Notes: generated by a model not told the origin, from the letters alone. A stretch of 64,000 nucleotides of DNA from Alphaproteobacteria bacterium (GCA_030430365.1 JAUIFP010000006.1:1-64000); one strand, 5' to 3'; shown: positions 41,738-51,710, counted from the stretch's first letter. Numbers and translations: made by a program.

Positions 41738-43944
41738 CGGTTTTGCGCAGCATATTGGCAGCGGGCGCGCTGATCTGCCTGGCCGCCTGTTCGAAGGGCG
41801 ATAACGCGTTCGGCGTCGATAGCTCGGTCTATGGGGCGGGGGACGATTGGAACAATCCGGGCGGCGACTGGGCGGAAAGCCATTTCTCCCGCCTGGAAGA
41901 TATCGGCCCCGGCAATGCCGCCCAGCTCGGCCTGGCGTGGGAATACGATCTGGGCACCGCGCGCGTGCAGGAAGCGACGCCCGTGGTGATCGATGGGGTG
42001 ATGTACACTTCGGGCAATCTCGGGCGGGTCTATGCACTCGATGCCGCCAGCGGGGCGGAACTGTGGACCTTCTCCCCCGAAGTGGACATGCAATATAACC
42101 GCTATTCCTGCTGCGATCAGGCCAATCGCGGCGTAGCCGTGGCGGGGGACCAGGTCTTCGTCGCCACGCTGGACGGCTGGCTCTATGCGCTGGATGCGAA
42201 GACCGGCGAAGTCGCCTGGAAGGCTGACACCTTCCCCGATCGCAGCCGCGCCTATGCGATCACCGGCGCACCGGAAATTGCCGGCGATCTGGTGGTGATC
42301 GGCAATGGCGGCGCCGAATACGATACGCGCGGCTATGTCACCGCCTATGACATGCGCACGGGCGAGCAGGCCTGGCGCTTCAACACCGTGCCTCGCGATC
42401 CCGCCGAAGGCCCGCAGGAGAGCGAAGCGCTGGAAGCCGCGCTGGACAGCTGGAGCGAGAATACGCGCTGGGACATTGGCGGGGGCGGCACCGTCTGGGA
42501 TGCGATCACCTACGATCCCGAATTCGATCAGGTGATCATCGGCACCGGCAATGGCGCACCGCATCCCCAGGCGCTGCGTTCGGCCAGCGGCGGGGACAAT
42601 CTCTATCTCAGCTCGCTGGTCGCGATCGACCGCGAAAGCGGCAAGATGAACTGGCATTTCCAGGAAACGCCGGGCGACAATTGGGACTTTACCGCCAGCC
42701 AGCCGATGATCCTGGCCGATGTCGAAGTGGAAGGCGCAGCGCACAAGGCGATCCTGCATGCGCCCAAGAACGGGTTCCTTTTCGTGGTGGACCGGGAGAC
42801 GGGCAAACCGCTGGCCGTCAATGCAATGGTCCGCATGAACTGGGCCACGGGCTGGGATAACGAAGCGGGGCGGCCGATCCTGAGCCCTGAGACTTCCGAT
42901 TATTCCACCGGGCCCAAGATCGTGTTCCCGGCCTTCCCTGGCGCGCGCAATTGGTATCCCCCGGCCTACGACCCCGGACGGAATCTCTATTTCGCGTCCT
43001 TCCTGGATATGGGCAATCTGCTGTTCCTGCCGCCTGGGCTGGAAAAGGCGCCGCACAGGGCCAAGGCGCTGAATGCCGGGCCGGCCATCCTCTTCAGCCC
43101 GGATCTGGAGGCCTTGCTGCCCAGCCTGCCGCCGCCATTGCAGGAAGCGGCCAAGGCGCTGGACCACTGGCAATGGGTGAAGGAAAAGCCATTCGTTTCT
43201 CAGCTGCGCGCCGTCGATCCGGTAACGGGCCAGACCAAATGGGCCGCCGATCTGGAAGGCTGGCAGGATCGGGGCGGCGTGATGGCGACGCGATCCGGGC
43301 TGGTCGTCCACGGCTCGCTTTCTGGCAAGCTGATCCTGCGCGATGCGGAAAGCGGCAGGATCGTGAAGCAGATCGAAACCGGCAGCACCATCATGGCCGC
43401 GCCTATGTCCTACCGGGTGAACGGTGTGCAATATATCGCGGTGCAGACGGGCTGGGGCGGCGGCGGCTGGGGCTTCGTGCCCTCTTATGCCGCAGCCTAT
43501 TCCAAGGGGAATGCCAACCGCCTGCTGGTCTTCAAGCTGGGCGGCGGCGAAGTGCCGATCCCCGAGGACCTGCCGCCGCTGCAGCCTGCCCCGCAGCCGC
43601 CGGAGCAGCTGGAAGGCGTGACGGCACAAACCATCGAAAGAGGCTCCGCCCTGTTCGCAACGACTTGCGCGATCTGCCATTCCAATCAGCCGCGCGCGCC
43701 GCTGCCCGATCTGCGCCGGATGGCGCCCGGAACGCACCGCGCCTTCGATCAGATCGTGCTCGAAGGGTTGCTGCTGCCCAATGGCATGCCGCGATTCGAC
43801 GATCTGCTCGATGAGCAGGAGACGAAAGCGATCCACGCCTTCCTGATCGATCAGCAAAAGGCTTTGCGGGCCCGCGAGTTAGAGCTCCAGGCGGCCGGGA
43901 AACCCCTCGATTCGCAGAGTCTCACTGTTCTTTCGGACATATGA
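41734..43944 (+). CDS. PQQ-dependent quinohaemoprotein alcohol dehydrogenase
   Basis: 736 aa with a lipoprotein-type signal (ICLAACSKG). Eight-bladed propeller with repeated W-docking motifs (GRVYALDAASGAELWTF, GWLYALDAKTGEVAWKA), the vicinal disulfide CC (YSCCDQ, about residue 127), PGDNWDFTASQP near the active-site Asp, and a C-terminal cytochrome c domain with CAICHS (about 648). It oxidises primary or benzylic alcohols at the membrane and passes electrons to the respiratory chain. PQQ synthesis genes are not in the window. Confidence 0.93.
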   Translation: MTVLRSILAAGALICLAACSKGDNAFGVDSSVYGAGDDWNNPGGDWAESHFSRLEDIGPGNAAQLGLAWEYDLGTARVQEATPVVIDGVMYTSGNLGRVYALDAASGAELWTFSPEVDMQYNRYSCCDQANRGVAVAGDQVFVATLDGWLYALDAKTGEVAWKADTFPDRSRAYAITGAPEIAGDLVVIGNGGAEYDTRGYVTAYDMRTGEQAWRFNTVPRDPAEGPQESEALEAALDSWSENTRWDIGGGGTVWDAITYDPEFDQVIIGTGNGAPHPQALRSASGGDNLYLSSLVAIDRESGKMNWHFQETPGDNWDFTASQPMILADVEVEGAAHKAILHAPKNGFLFVVDRETGKPLAVNAMVRMNWATGWDNEAGRPILSPETSDYSTGPKIVFPAFPGARNWYPPAYDPGRNLYFASFLDMGNLLFLPPGLEKAPHRAKALNAGPAILFSPDLEALLPSLPPPLQEAAKALDHWQWVKEKPFVSQLRAVDPVTGQTKWAADLEGWQDRGGVMATRSGLVVHGSLSGKLILRDAESGRIVKQIETGSTIMAAPMSYRVNGVQYIAVQTGWGGGGWGFVPSYAAAYSKGNANRLLVFKLGGGEVPIPEDLPPLQPAPQPPEQLEGVTAQTIERGSALFATTCAICHSNQPRAPLPDLRRMAPGTHRAFDQIVLEGLLLPNGMPRFDDLLDEQETKAIHAFLIDQQKALRARELELQAAGKPLDSQSLTVLSDI

Positions 43945-43987
43945 GGCGTAGTTTGCTTGGTAACGAATTTAGATATTGGAGAGAGCC

Positions 43988-45457
43988 ATGATCCCCGAAG
44001 GAGTATCCATCAGCCATCCCGATAAACTCTATATCGGCGGCGAATGGGTGGACGCGAAATCCGGCAAGATGCTGGAGATCATCAACCCCAACAGCGAAGA
44101 TGTGGTCGCCCGCGTGGCAGAAGCCGGCAATGACGATATGGACCGGGCAGTTGCCGCGGCGCGCAAGGCCTTCGATCACGGCCCCTGGCCCACGACGCCG
44201 CCTGCCGAGCGCGGGCGCATGCTGCGCGAACTGGCGGACCGGCTGAAGGCGCGCTCCACCGAGCTGGAGAAGGCCTGGACCGCCCAAATCGGCGGACTGC
44301 CGGGCATGGCCACCGGCGTCGTGATGAACGGCAACACCACTCTGGATACGATTGCGGAGCTGGCCGACAGTTTCAAATGGGTGGAAGAGCGCAAGGGCCA
44401 GGCCGTCGACACGATTGTCGTCGCGCGCGAGCCTGTGGGTGTCGTCGCCGCGATTGCGCCATGGAACGCGCCCTACATGATCATGATCAGCAAGGTCGCC
44501 TATTCCCTGCTTTCGGGCAGCACGGTGGTGATGAAGCCTTCGCCCGAAACCCCGCTGGAATGCTACATCATTGCCGAGGAGGCCGAAGCGGTCGGTTTCC
44601 CGCCGGGCGTGATCAACCTCGTCCCGTCAGACCGGGAAGCGGCGGATCACCTGGTCAACAATCCGGGCATCGACAAGGTCAGTTTCACCGGTTCGACCGC
44701 TGCCGGTAAGCGCATTGCCGAAGTCTGCGGCAGCCGCATCGCACGTTATACGCTGGAACTGGGCGGCAAGTCGGCTGCGATCATTCGCGACGACTATTCA
44801 ATTGAAAGCGCTGCGAACCTGCTGGGCAATACGATCACTATGCTCTCGGGCCAGATCTGCGCCATGCTGAGCCGCGCGATCGTGCCCAAGAACCGCCATG
44901 ACGAACTGGCCGAAGCGATCAAGGGCGTGATGGAAGGGGTCAAGATCGGCCGCTCCGAAGACGAAGGGACGCAGCTGGGCCCGCTGGCGATGAAGCGCCA
45001 GCTGGAACGCGTGGAGATGTATATCGAGGAAGGCCGCAAGAGCGGTGCGGATCTGGTCACCGGGGGCAATCGTCCGGCGCATCTCAACAAGGGCTATTTC
45101 ATGGAGCCCACCCTGTTTGCCAATGTCGACAATAACAGCCGCATTGCGCAGGAGGAGATCTTCGGCCCGGTTCTGTGCCTGATCCCGGCGGAGGACGAGG
45201 AAGATGCAATCCGCATCGCCAACGAATCCAACTATGGCCTGCATGGTTCAGTGCTCACAAACGATCCGCAGGCGGCCTATGACATCGGGCGGCGCGTGCG
45301 CACTGGCGTGATCGCGCAGAACGGCCTCAAGATGGATTGGGGCGCGCCCTTCGGCGGCTTCAAGCAGTCGGGCATCGGGCGCGAAGGCGGCGAAGAAGGC
45401 CTGTGGCCCTATGTCGAAACGAAGAGCGTGATGCTGGACTCATCGGTCAAGGTCTGA
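43988..45457 (+). CDS. NAD(P)+-dependent aldehyde dehydrogenase
   Basis: 489 aa from ATG behind TTGGAGAG (an in-frame TTG lies four codons earlier). ALDH superfamily: PWNAPYMI, GSTVVMKPSPETP, FTGSTAAGKRI, catalytic Glu in LELGGKSAA and Cys in GQICAML, then EEIFGPVL and GGFKQSGIGREGG. It would turn the aldehydes made by the PQQ dehydrogenase or the stilbene dioxygenase (for example vanillin) into acids. Third gene of the NmrA-PQQ-ALDH operon; a strong terminator follows. Confidence 0.94.
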   Translation: MIPEGVSISHPDKLYIGGEWVDAKSGKMLEIINPNSEDVVARVAEAGNDDMDRAVAAARKAFDHGPWPTTPPAERGRMLRELADRLKARSTELEKAWTAQIGGLPGMATGVVMNGNTTLDTIAELADSFKWVEERKGQAVDTIVVAREPVGVVAAIAPWNAPYMIMISKVAYSLLSGSTVVMKPSPETPLECYIIAEEAEAVGFPPGVINLVPSDREAADHLVNNPGIDKVSFTGSTAAGKRIAEVCGSRIARYTLELGGKSAAIIRDDYSIESAANLLGNTITMLSGQICAMLSRAIVPKNRHDELAEAIKGVMEGVKIGRSEDEGTQLGPLAMKRQLERVEMYIEEGRKSGADLVTGGNRPAHLNKGYFMEPTLFANVDNNSRIAQEEIFGPVLCLIPAEDEEDAIRIANESNYGLHGSVLTNDPQAAYDIGRRVRTGVIAQNGLKMDWGAPFGGFKQSGIGREGGEEGLWPYVETKSVMLDSSVKV

Positions 45458-45482
45458 CCCTTCGGCAAGGTCCAGGTAGGAG

Positions 45483-45513
45483 AGCCCCCGGGTCGAACCG
45501 GGGGCTTTTCTTT
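45483..45513 (+). terminator. Intrinsic terminator after the aldehyde dehydrogenase
   Basis: AGCCCCCGG-GTCGAA-CCGGGGGCT, a 9-bp perfect stem, followed by TTTCTTTT. It separates the operon from the convergent second flavoprotein gene. Confidence 0.93.
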
Positions 45514-45542
45514 TGCGGGCATCGCTTGGCGCCTCACCAAGC

Positions 45543-47105
45543 CTATCCCTCGCGCCATGCCTTCGGCCAGATCCCCTGCTTGCCCGGGGAGAGAATGCCA
45601 TTGGGATCCAGCACATCCTTGATCGTTTCGGCAAAGCGCCGCTGCGCATTGTCGTTGAAGTCGTAGAGCGCGGCGACCTCGTCCATGAAGTCCAGATGGC
45701 TGCGATATTCGCCATAGCCAAGCTTCGCCGCAGGCTCGAGCATGGCCTTGGTCGCGGCATAGGCCTCCCGCGTCTGGCGCTCGTTCTTGGTGTCGAACAC
45801 CACCAGCGCCACGTGGATCATGCTGCGCTTTCCAACGATGATCGCTGCGGAATAATCCAGCCCGCGCTCATTGAGCACCTTGCGCGTCAAATCGCGGATC
45901 GCGCAGCCATCCTTGCCGGCAATCGGCATGGCGCAGGAAAAGCCGATATGGCCGCCTTCCTCACCGCCATACCAGCGCGTCATCTGGTCTAGCGCCATGG
46001 ACGGTATGCCGGCCTGCACGCGGTGATGCGGATTGTCGAATTCAGGCAGATTGCGGCCGTCGAATTCTTCGAACACAACCGATCCGCCCGGGATCGCGGT
46101 GAACGCCTTTTCGATTTTTGCGCGGTTATGCGCAACGACCGGAGCATCCCCATAGAGCGCGAAACGCATCACCCAGCGCCCGAAGCCGGGGGTGGCCGCG
46201 ATCTTGTCCAGCACTTCCTCAGGAATGGAATCCTCGCCCGTGTACCATTCCTTGCGCTCGCCGAAGGCGCTGGCCGCGCACACGGCATTGATGATCATCG
46301 GCTGGTTGGGGATCGTCCCGTCGATCATCAGCGGGCGCAGGACTTCCAGGAAGCTGCCGAAATGCTCTTCATTGTCGAGCATGAACCAGCCCGGCGCATA
46401 GACTTCCGGCGCGTGGAACAGGCTCACCCCCATCTTGGTGACGATGCCGTAATTGGACTGCGTGAACAGCCCGTCCGGCGTTGGCCCAGCGCTATGCGGA
46501 TAGATCAGCCAGTTATGCGGGTTGGACATGCCCCCCATTCCGGTACGCAGGACATCGCCATTGGCGAGCACCACCTCCATTCCGCAATGCTGGCCGAAAT
46601 GGTCGCCGATGGGGGTGTAGCCCACACCGTGTTCCAGCGCGTTGCCGATCACGCTTCCTCCGCCAAGATCGGGCACCGACATCCACAGCTTCGAACCCGT
46701 CGAGCGCAGATGTTCGTAAAGGTCGAAGAAACGCACGCCCGGTTCGACCAGGGCCATGCAGTTTTCTTCGTCGACTTCCAGCACGCGGTTCATCCGCCGA
46801 AGCGAGACGACGAAGCTGCCCGATACCCGTGGCGCTCCGCCGCCATAGCCCTTGTTGCGGCCCTGGCTGCTGGTCCAGATCGGGGTCTTGTGCCGATTGG
46901 CGATGCGCAGCAGGGCCTGCACTTCCTCCACGCTGCCCGGCAGAAGCACGGCGCCGGGGCTATACCATTCGCCGGGCGGGGCGAAGGGATCGCCGTGATC
47001 GGCCATGCCTTCCGCCTCAGTGAGAACATTGTCCTTGCCAAGCGCGGCTTCCATCTCGCGGATAGCTGCGTCGAGACTGCCCGGCGGCAGTGCGTCCTGG
47101 TTCAT
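45543..47105 (-). CDS. VAO-family flavoprotein oxidase (second copy)
   Basis: 520 aa, GGAGAGG 8 nt before ATG. Same family as the gene at 35939 but closer to VAO/eugenol oxidase: QGRNKGYGGGAPR (phenol Tyr87), VPDLGGGSVIGN with catalytic Asp146 retained, His in GGHIGFSCAMP for covalent FAD, and Tyr-Arg in GEYRSH. No cytochrome gene is adjacent, so it could use O2 or borrow the other cytochrome. Probable substrates are 4-(hydroxy)alkyl- or methoxymethyl-phenols. Behind the secreted NTF2-like gene on the same strand, 138 bp apart. Confidence 0.9.
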   Translation of the reverse strand: MNQDALPPGSLDAAIREMEAALGKDNVLTEAEGMADHGDPFAPPGEWYSPGAVLLPGSVEEVQALLRIANRHKTPIWTSSQGRNKGYGGGAPRVSGSFVVSLRRMNRVLEVDEENCMALVEPGVRFFDLYEHLRSTGSKLWMSVPDLGGGSVIGNALEHGVGYTPIGDHFGQHCGMEVVLANGDVLRTGMGGMSNPHNWLIYPHSAGPTPDGLFTQSNYGIVTKMGVSLFHAPEVYAPGWFMLDNEEHFGSFLEVLRPLMIDGTIPNQPMIINAVCAASAFGERKEWYTGEDSIPEEVLDKIAATPGFGRWVMRFALYGDAPVVAHNRAKIEKAFTAIPGGSVVFEEFDGRNLPEFDNPHHRVQAGIPSMALDQMTRWYGGEEGGHIGFSCAMPIAGKDGCAIRDLTRKVLNERGLDYSAAIIVGKRSMIHVALVVFDTKNERQTREAYAATKAMLEPAAKLGYGEYRSHLDFMDEVAALYDFNDNAQRRFAETIKDVLDPNGILSPGKQGIWPKAWREG

Positions 47106-47243
47106 TGCTGCGCCTCTCCGTCTGTTATGTTTTCGTGGCCCGCCGCCTGTGCGGAAGAGCCGCGCATACTATACACCAGCTCCGCCGGGCCCGTAATGGA
47201 TTTAGAGCATAGCATGGCGCTGTTTGCGCGCCTGTGCAGCCGG

Positions 47244-47804
47244 TCAGTTCAGTCGGTTGTCATTGGGGTCGATCGGCGTGTCGCTCTTCAGCATCGGGTC
47301 CCAATGTTCTGCGATCTTGCCATCTTCGATCCGGTAGAGGTCGAACCAGGTCGAATAATAGGTGTTGCCGTCCGCGTCCTTCACCGGGCGGACGAAGGCC
47401 ATCGACACCATGTTGCGCTCCGCCACGATGTTGATCAGCGGAAGCTCCAAACGGTCCTCTATCTCCCGTTCGGGCCGCGTTTTGCGCACATAATCCATCA
47501 CGCCGGCCAGGCCTTGCCCGGCATTCGGATTGTGCTGGATATAGTCCTCGGCAATGAATTCGCCGGCCCGGTCCGCCAGCCCTGCCTGCAGCAGGATGCG
47601 GTACATGTCGTAGACCAGCTGCTTGTTCGCCGCGAGCTGCGGGTCGTCGCTTGCCAGCAGGGCTGCATGATCGCTGGCCGTTGCCGGTGCGGTGCCGTTC
47701 GTCTCAGTTCCCATCTGTGCCTTGTCCTGTTCCGCTGCGAGCCTATCTGGGGCCGCAGCAATCAAGAAAATGACAGGAAGCAATTTTATTGCCGCCTTGC
47801 GCAT
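47244..47804 (-). CDS. Secreted SnoaL/NTF2-like protein (4 of 4)
   Basis: 186 aa with a signal peptide (LLPVIFLIAAAPDRLAAEQ). The mature SnoaL-like domain reads LVYDMYRILLQAGLADRAGEFIAEDYIQHNPNAGQGLAG, then MVSMAFVRPVKDADGNTYYSTWFDLYRIEDGKIAEHWDPM, very like the cytoplasmic copy at 29471 (DYIQH, FRIENGKIKEHWDV). Export makes it unusual; it would act in the periplasm with the second flavoprotein gene downstream. Divergent from a TonB receptor, 108 bp between starts. Confidence 0.82.
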   Translation of the reverse strand: MRKAAIKLLPVIFLIAAAPDRLAAEQDKAQMGTETNGTAPATASDHAALLASDDPQLAANKQLVYDMYRILLQAGLADRAGEFIAEDYIQHNPNAGQGLAGVMDYVRKTRPEREIEDRLELPLINIVAERNMVSMAFVRPVKDADGNTYYSTWFDLYRIEDGKIAEHWDPMLKSDTPIDPNDNRLN

Positions 47805-47912
47805 CGCCGTTCTCCCTTGTTACCGCATAGCTCTGCCAGAGGCGGAGTGGTGCGGCAAGGAAGCCCGGCCCTGCGATCCGTCACCGACTTCACCTGAATT
47901 GGAACGAGATAA

Positions 47913-49919
47913 ATGAGTTTGAGGATCTGCCTGCTTGCCGGCGCCATGTGCCTTCCCGTTGCAGCGCCTGCACATGCGCAGGACGACGATGAAACGATCG
48001 TGGTGACGGGCGCCGGTCTGGACGCGACCCCGTCTGTCATCGCCTATTCCACCATCACGATCGGCCAGGACCAGTTGCAGTCTACCGCCTCGGGCCGGAT
48101 CGAGGATGCGCTGTCCAACATTGCCGGCTTCCAGCAGTTTCGCCGCTCCGACAGCCGCTCTTCCAATCCCACGGCGCAGGGCGTGACGCTGCGCGCCCTT
48201 TCAGGCAATGCCACCAGCCGCGCACTGGTGCTGTTGGACGGCGTGCCGATGCTCGATCCGTTTTTCGGCCATGTACCACTGAGCGCGCTTTCGCCCAGCC
48301 AGCTGGAAATGATCCGCGTGACGCGCGGGGGCGGTTCCGGCCCCTTCGGCGCGGGCGCATTGGCGGGCACGATCGAGCTGGAAAGCATCGACGCCGCCGA
48401 TCTGGGCCTGGTGCGCGGTCAGGCCCTGGTGAACGATCGCGGCGAGACCGAGCTGGAAGCCAGCCTTGCGCCCCAATGGGATGACGGGTTCGCTGTGGCG
48501 AGCGGCCGCTGGGACCGCGGACAGGGCTTCTGGACGGCGCCGGAAGATCAGCGCACGCCGGCGTCGATCCGCGCTTCCTATGACAGCTGGTCGGCCGGTG
48601 CGCGGCTGGTGCAGACGCTGGGGCCGGATCTGCAGTTGCAGCTGCGCGGCCTTGCCTATGACGACGATCGCAGTTTGCGCTTCGATGGCGCGGAAACGAC
48701 CCAGAACGGGCAGGATCTCAGCCTCCGCCTGATCGGCCGCGGGGAATGGCAGTTCGACATTCTCGGCTATGGCCAGTGGCGTAATTTCTCCAACATCGTG
48801 ATCAGTTCGGGTACCTTCAATCCGGTGCTGGATCAGCGCGATACGCCTGCCAGCGGCCTGGGCGGCAAGGTGGAAGTGCGCCCGCCATTGGGCTGGGGCC
48901 ACGTGCTGCGCCTGGGTGCAGATTTCCGCCAATCGGAAGGCGATCTCTCGGAATACCGCTTCAACGCCTTCAGCGGCGCAGCCAATGGCAGCCGGTTCGC
49001 AGGCGGCACGAATAGCGATCTGGGCCTGTTTGTGGAGCATGACTGGACGATCGGAATGTTCCTGCTCACCGGTGGCATCCGTGCGGATCGCTGGAGCATT
49101 CGCGATGGCTATCACCGCAATCTGGCCGCTGATGGTTCTGTGCTTGAGGATTCTACCTATGCGGACCGCTCCGGCTGGGACGTGTCCTGGCGTGCGGGCG
49201 CCACGGCCGATGTCGCGCGCGGTGTGCGGCTACGCGGCGCGGCCTATACCGGCCTGCGCCTGCCGACGCTGAACGAGCTTTACCGGCCCTTCGTGGTGTT
49301 CCCGGTGACGACCAACGCCAACGCGCAGCTCAGTAATGAGCGGCTGGAAGGCTATGAGGCCGGCGTGGATGTGATCCTTTCGCGCGACACCGATTTCTCG
49401 CTGACCCTGTTCGACAATAAGGTGGAGAACGCCGTCGCCAATGTCACGCTCACCGATACGGAACGCCAAAGGCAGAATCTCGATGCCATTCATGCGCAGG
49501 GCGTGGAACTTGGCGCGCGGGTCGGCGGCGGGCCCGTGACGTTCTTCGGTACGCTGACCTATACCGATGCCGAAGTCGAAGCGAGCGAGGTTCAGGCGGC
49601 GCTGGACGGCAACCGCCCATCGCAAACGCCCAATTGGTCGGCCAGCGCGACGCTCAGCTGGGAGCCGATGGACGATTGGCTGCTATCGGCCACTCTGCGC
49701 CATGTCGGCGCGCAGTTCGAAGGCGATCAGGAGAATGACGAGCTGCCCGCGGCGACTACGCTGGACATGTTCGCAAGAGTGCCGGTCACACGCGATTGGA
49801 GCGTTGTCCTGCGCGGGGAGAACCTCTTCGACGAAGAGATCCTGACCCGCAATCAGGGCGGCTCGATCGATCTAGGCGTTCCGCGCACGGTCTGGGCCGG
49901 GCTGCGCTACGGCTATTGA
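47913..49919 (+). CDS. TonB-dependent receptor (second)
   Basis: 668 aa, signal peptide ending PAHAQ (about 23). The plug has ETIVVTGAGLDATPSVIAYSTITI (TonB box region), GRIEDALSNIAGFQQFRRSDSRSSNPTAQGVTLRALSGNATSRALVLLDGVPMLDPFFG, and VTRGGGSGPFGAGALAGTI. Barrel ends WAGLRYGY. No Fur box was seen upstream. Given its place in the catabolic region it may take up aromatic oligomers rather than iron; that is inference. Ends 17 bp from the ThDP gene stop. Confidence 0.88.
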   Translation: MSLRICLLAGAMCLPVAAPAHAQDDDETIVVTGAGLDATPSVIAYSTITIGQDQLQSTASGRIEDALSNIAGFQQFRRSDSRSSNPTAQGVTLRALSGNATSRALVLLDGVPMLDPFFGHVPLSALSPSQLEMIRVTRGGGSGPFGAGALAGTIELESIDAADLGLVRGQALVNDRGETELEASLAPQWDDGFAVASGRWDRGQGFWTAPEDQRTPASIRASYDSWSAGARLVQTLGPDLQLQLRGLAYDDDRSLRFDGAETTQNGQDLSLRLIGRGEWQFDILGYGQWRNFSNIVISSGTFNPVLDQRDTPASGLGGKVEVRPPLGWGHVLRLGADFRQSEGDLSEYRFNAFSGAANGSRFAGGTNSDLGLFVEHDWTIGMFLLTGGIRADRWSIRDGYHRNLAADGSVLEDSTYADRSGWDVSWRAGATADVARGVRLRGAAYTGLRLPTLNELYRPFVVFPVTTNANAQLSNERLEGYEAGVDVILSRDTDFSLTLFDNKVENAVANVTLTDTERQRQNLDAIHAQGVELGARVGGGPVTFFGTLTYTDAEVEASEVQAALDGNRPSQTPNWSASATLSWEPMDDWLLSATLRHVGAQFEGDQENDELPAATTLDMFARVPVTRDWSVVLRGENLFDEEILTRNQGGSIDLGVPRTVWAGLRYGY

Positions 49920-49936
49920 GCGCAAGGCGGTCGTTC

Positions 49937-51610
49937 CTATCCGCGCGAAATGGTCGTTTCCTTTTCGGTGATGAATTCCACCAATGCGGGCTGACCGGCC
50001 TCGGTCGCGGCGATCGCGCGCTTTAGCGCGGGAACGATCTCGCTGGCTTCGGTCACGCGTTCGCCATGGCAGCCCAGCGAGCGGGCAAAGGCGGCATAGT
50101 CCCCGCTGATATCGGTGGAGCGGTACTTTTCCGTCGCCACGGGCATCACCGGCAATTCGATCGCCATCGCCTGGTTGTTGAGCAGGATGGAGAGGATCGG
50201 AATGCTCTCCCGCGCTGCGGTTTCCAGGTCGGTGCCGGTAAACCCGATTGCAGCATCGCCCCAGACATTGATGCACAGCCTTTCCGGATGGACCAGCTTT
50301 GCCCCCATGGCGAGGCCGAGCCCATAGCCGAGCTGGGTCGATTTGCCCCAGCCGATATAGGAATGCGGCGCGCTGCTCTTCCAGAAAGGCACCAGCTGAT
50401 CGCGCGGGCTGCCCGCATCGTGGGTGATGATTGTGTGCGGCTTGTCGACCACTTGCTGCAGGTCCCACAGGACGCGGTAGGGGGAAAGCGGGGTGCTTTC
50501 CTGCGTGCATTTGGGCATCCATTGCGCCAGCCATGCGGCCTCCACATCCTTGATCCGATGGGCCACAGGTGCATTGTCGCGCGCCTGCGGCAGGCGTGCC
50601 TTCACTGCGTCAAGCAGCACCTGCAGGGTAAGCCTGGCATCGCCGATTAGCGCGATTTCACTGGCCACGGATTTGTCGATGTCGGTTGGGTCCAGCGTGG
50701 CGTGGATCACTGCCTTGCCATCCGGAATCTTCAGACCGAAACCTGTCGCGGTGAAGCTGCAGCCGATGCCGAACAGCAGATCGCATTCGTCCAGCCACTT
50801 GCGAACGCAGCCATTGATGCCGTTGCCCCCTGAACCCAGCGCCAGCGGATGGGTTTCGTCGAAGGTGCTCTTGCCCGGTAGGCTCGTCATCACCGGGATC
50901 GCCAGATGCTCGGCAAGCTGCTGCAGCTCTTCATAGGCTTCGGACCAATGGACGCCCTGGCCGGCATAGATCGCCGGATTTTCCGCAGCGATCAGGCGCT
51001 CGGCCGCCGCCTCGATTTCCGCTTGAGCGGGCCGGCTCAGTGCGACCTTGCCGGGCCGATATTCCAATTCCCCCTCATAGGGCTTGTCGAGAATGTCATA
51101 GGGCAGTTCGACCAGCACGGGCTGCGGGCGGCCATTGCGCAGCTGCGTGAAGGCACGGCGCAGCACCGGGACGACCTGGTCTGCGCCGGTGAGCGGCTCT
51201 GCATGTTTCGAAACGCTGGCCATGGAGCGGACCGAGTTGAAATTGAACGGGACGTGCATCTGCCCCAGCGCATAACCTTGCGGCATCACAAGCACCGGCA
51301 CGCAGTCGGCAAAGGCCTGGGCCACGCCGCCAAAGGCGTTTTCCGCGCCCGGGCCCTGCTGCATCACGAATACGCCCATCTTGCCGCCCTTGGTCATACG
51401 GCTGACGGCGTCCGCCATATGCAGGCCCGTGCGTTCCTGCCGCACGATGATGGTGCGGATGTCGATCCGCGCGGCAGCTTCCAGGATCTGATTGCGCGGA
51501 TAGCCAAAGACGATTTCCACCCCTTCGCGTTTCAGCACCGCTGCGATTGCGTCGGCCACTGTGCCGTTCGCATGGACTTGCTGGCCGGTATCTCCGCTGC
51601 CTGTTCTCAT
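49937..51610 (-). CDS. ThDP-dependent enzyme (acetolactate synthase / benzoylformate decarboxylase superfamily)
   Basis: 557 aa from ATG behind ACGGGG; the frame is open 23 codons further. Three-domain ThDP enzyme: activating Glu59 (RQERTG), QQGPGAENAF, and the ThDP/Mg motif GDAAIGFTGTDLETAARESIPILSILLNN near the C-terminus. It could be a lyase or decarboxylase for an aromatic 2-keto or acyloin compound, for example making or splitting C-C bonds between aryl aldehydes. No acetolactate synthase small subunit is adjacent, which argues against branched-chain synthesis. Follows a MarR gene at 169 bp on the same strand. Confidence 0.85.
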   Translation of the reverse strand: MRTGSGDTGQQVHANGTVADAIAAVLKREGVEIVFGYPRNQILEAAARIDIRTIIVRQERTGLHMADAVSRMTKGGKMGVFVMQQGPGAENAFGGVAQAFADCVPVLVMPQGYALGQMHVPFNFNSVRSMASVSKHAEPLTGADQVVPVLRRAFTQLRNGRPQPVLVELPYDILDKPYEGELEYRPGKVALSRPAQAEIEAAAERLIAAENPAIYAGQGVHWSEAYEELQQLAEHLAIPVMTSLPGKSTFDETHPLALGSGGNGINGCVRKWLDECDLLFGIGCSFTATGFGLKIPDGKAVIHATLDPTDIDKSVASEIALIGDARLTLQVLLDAVKARLPQARDNAPVAHRIKDVEAAWLAQWMPKCTQESTPLSPYRVLWDLQQVVDKPHTIITHDAGSPRDQLVPFWKSSAPHSYIGWGKSTQLGYGLGLAMGAKLVHPERLCINVWGDAAIGFTGTDLETAARESIPILSILLNNQAMAIELPVMPVATEKYRSTDISGDYAAFARSLGCHGERVTEASEIVPALKRAIAATEAGQPALVEFITEKETTISRG

Positions 51611-51710
51611 GGAATCCCCGTCTCCCGATTTTGCACGCTGAAGGCGGGCACGCTGGCCCGCTATCGCAATCCTTAACACCTACAATAAATTCGGCAGGCG
51701 TACAGGGATT

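Noticed and set aside
41716-43857. 713-aa antisense ORF over the PQQ dehydrogenase
   Set aside because: The plus strand encodes a clear PQQ-cytochrome c enzyme with all motifs. The long opposite frame is a high-GC codon effect with no recognisable domain.
43966-43980. TAACGAAT before the aldehyde dehydrogenase as a further TAAC-N4-GTTA copy
   Set aside because: Only one half-site is present; the second half reads TTAG. The gene is also the third in an operon already covered by the 40735 copy.
46023-47897. 624-aa plus-strand ORF spanning the second flavoprotein and NTF2 genes
   Set aside because: It crosses two real minus-strand genes and their gap, has no domain and no ribosome site.
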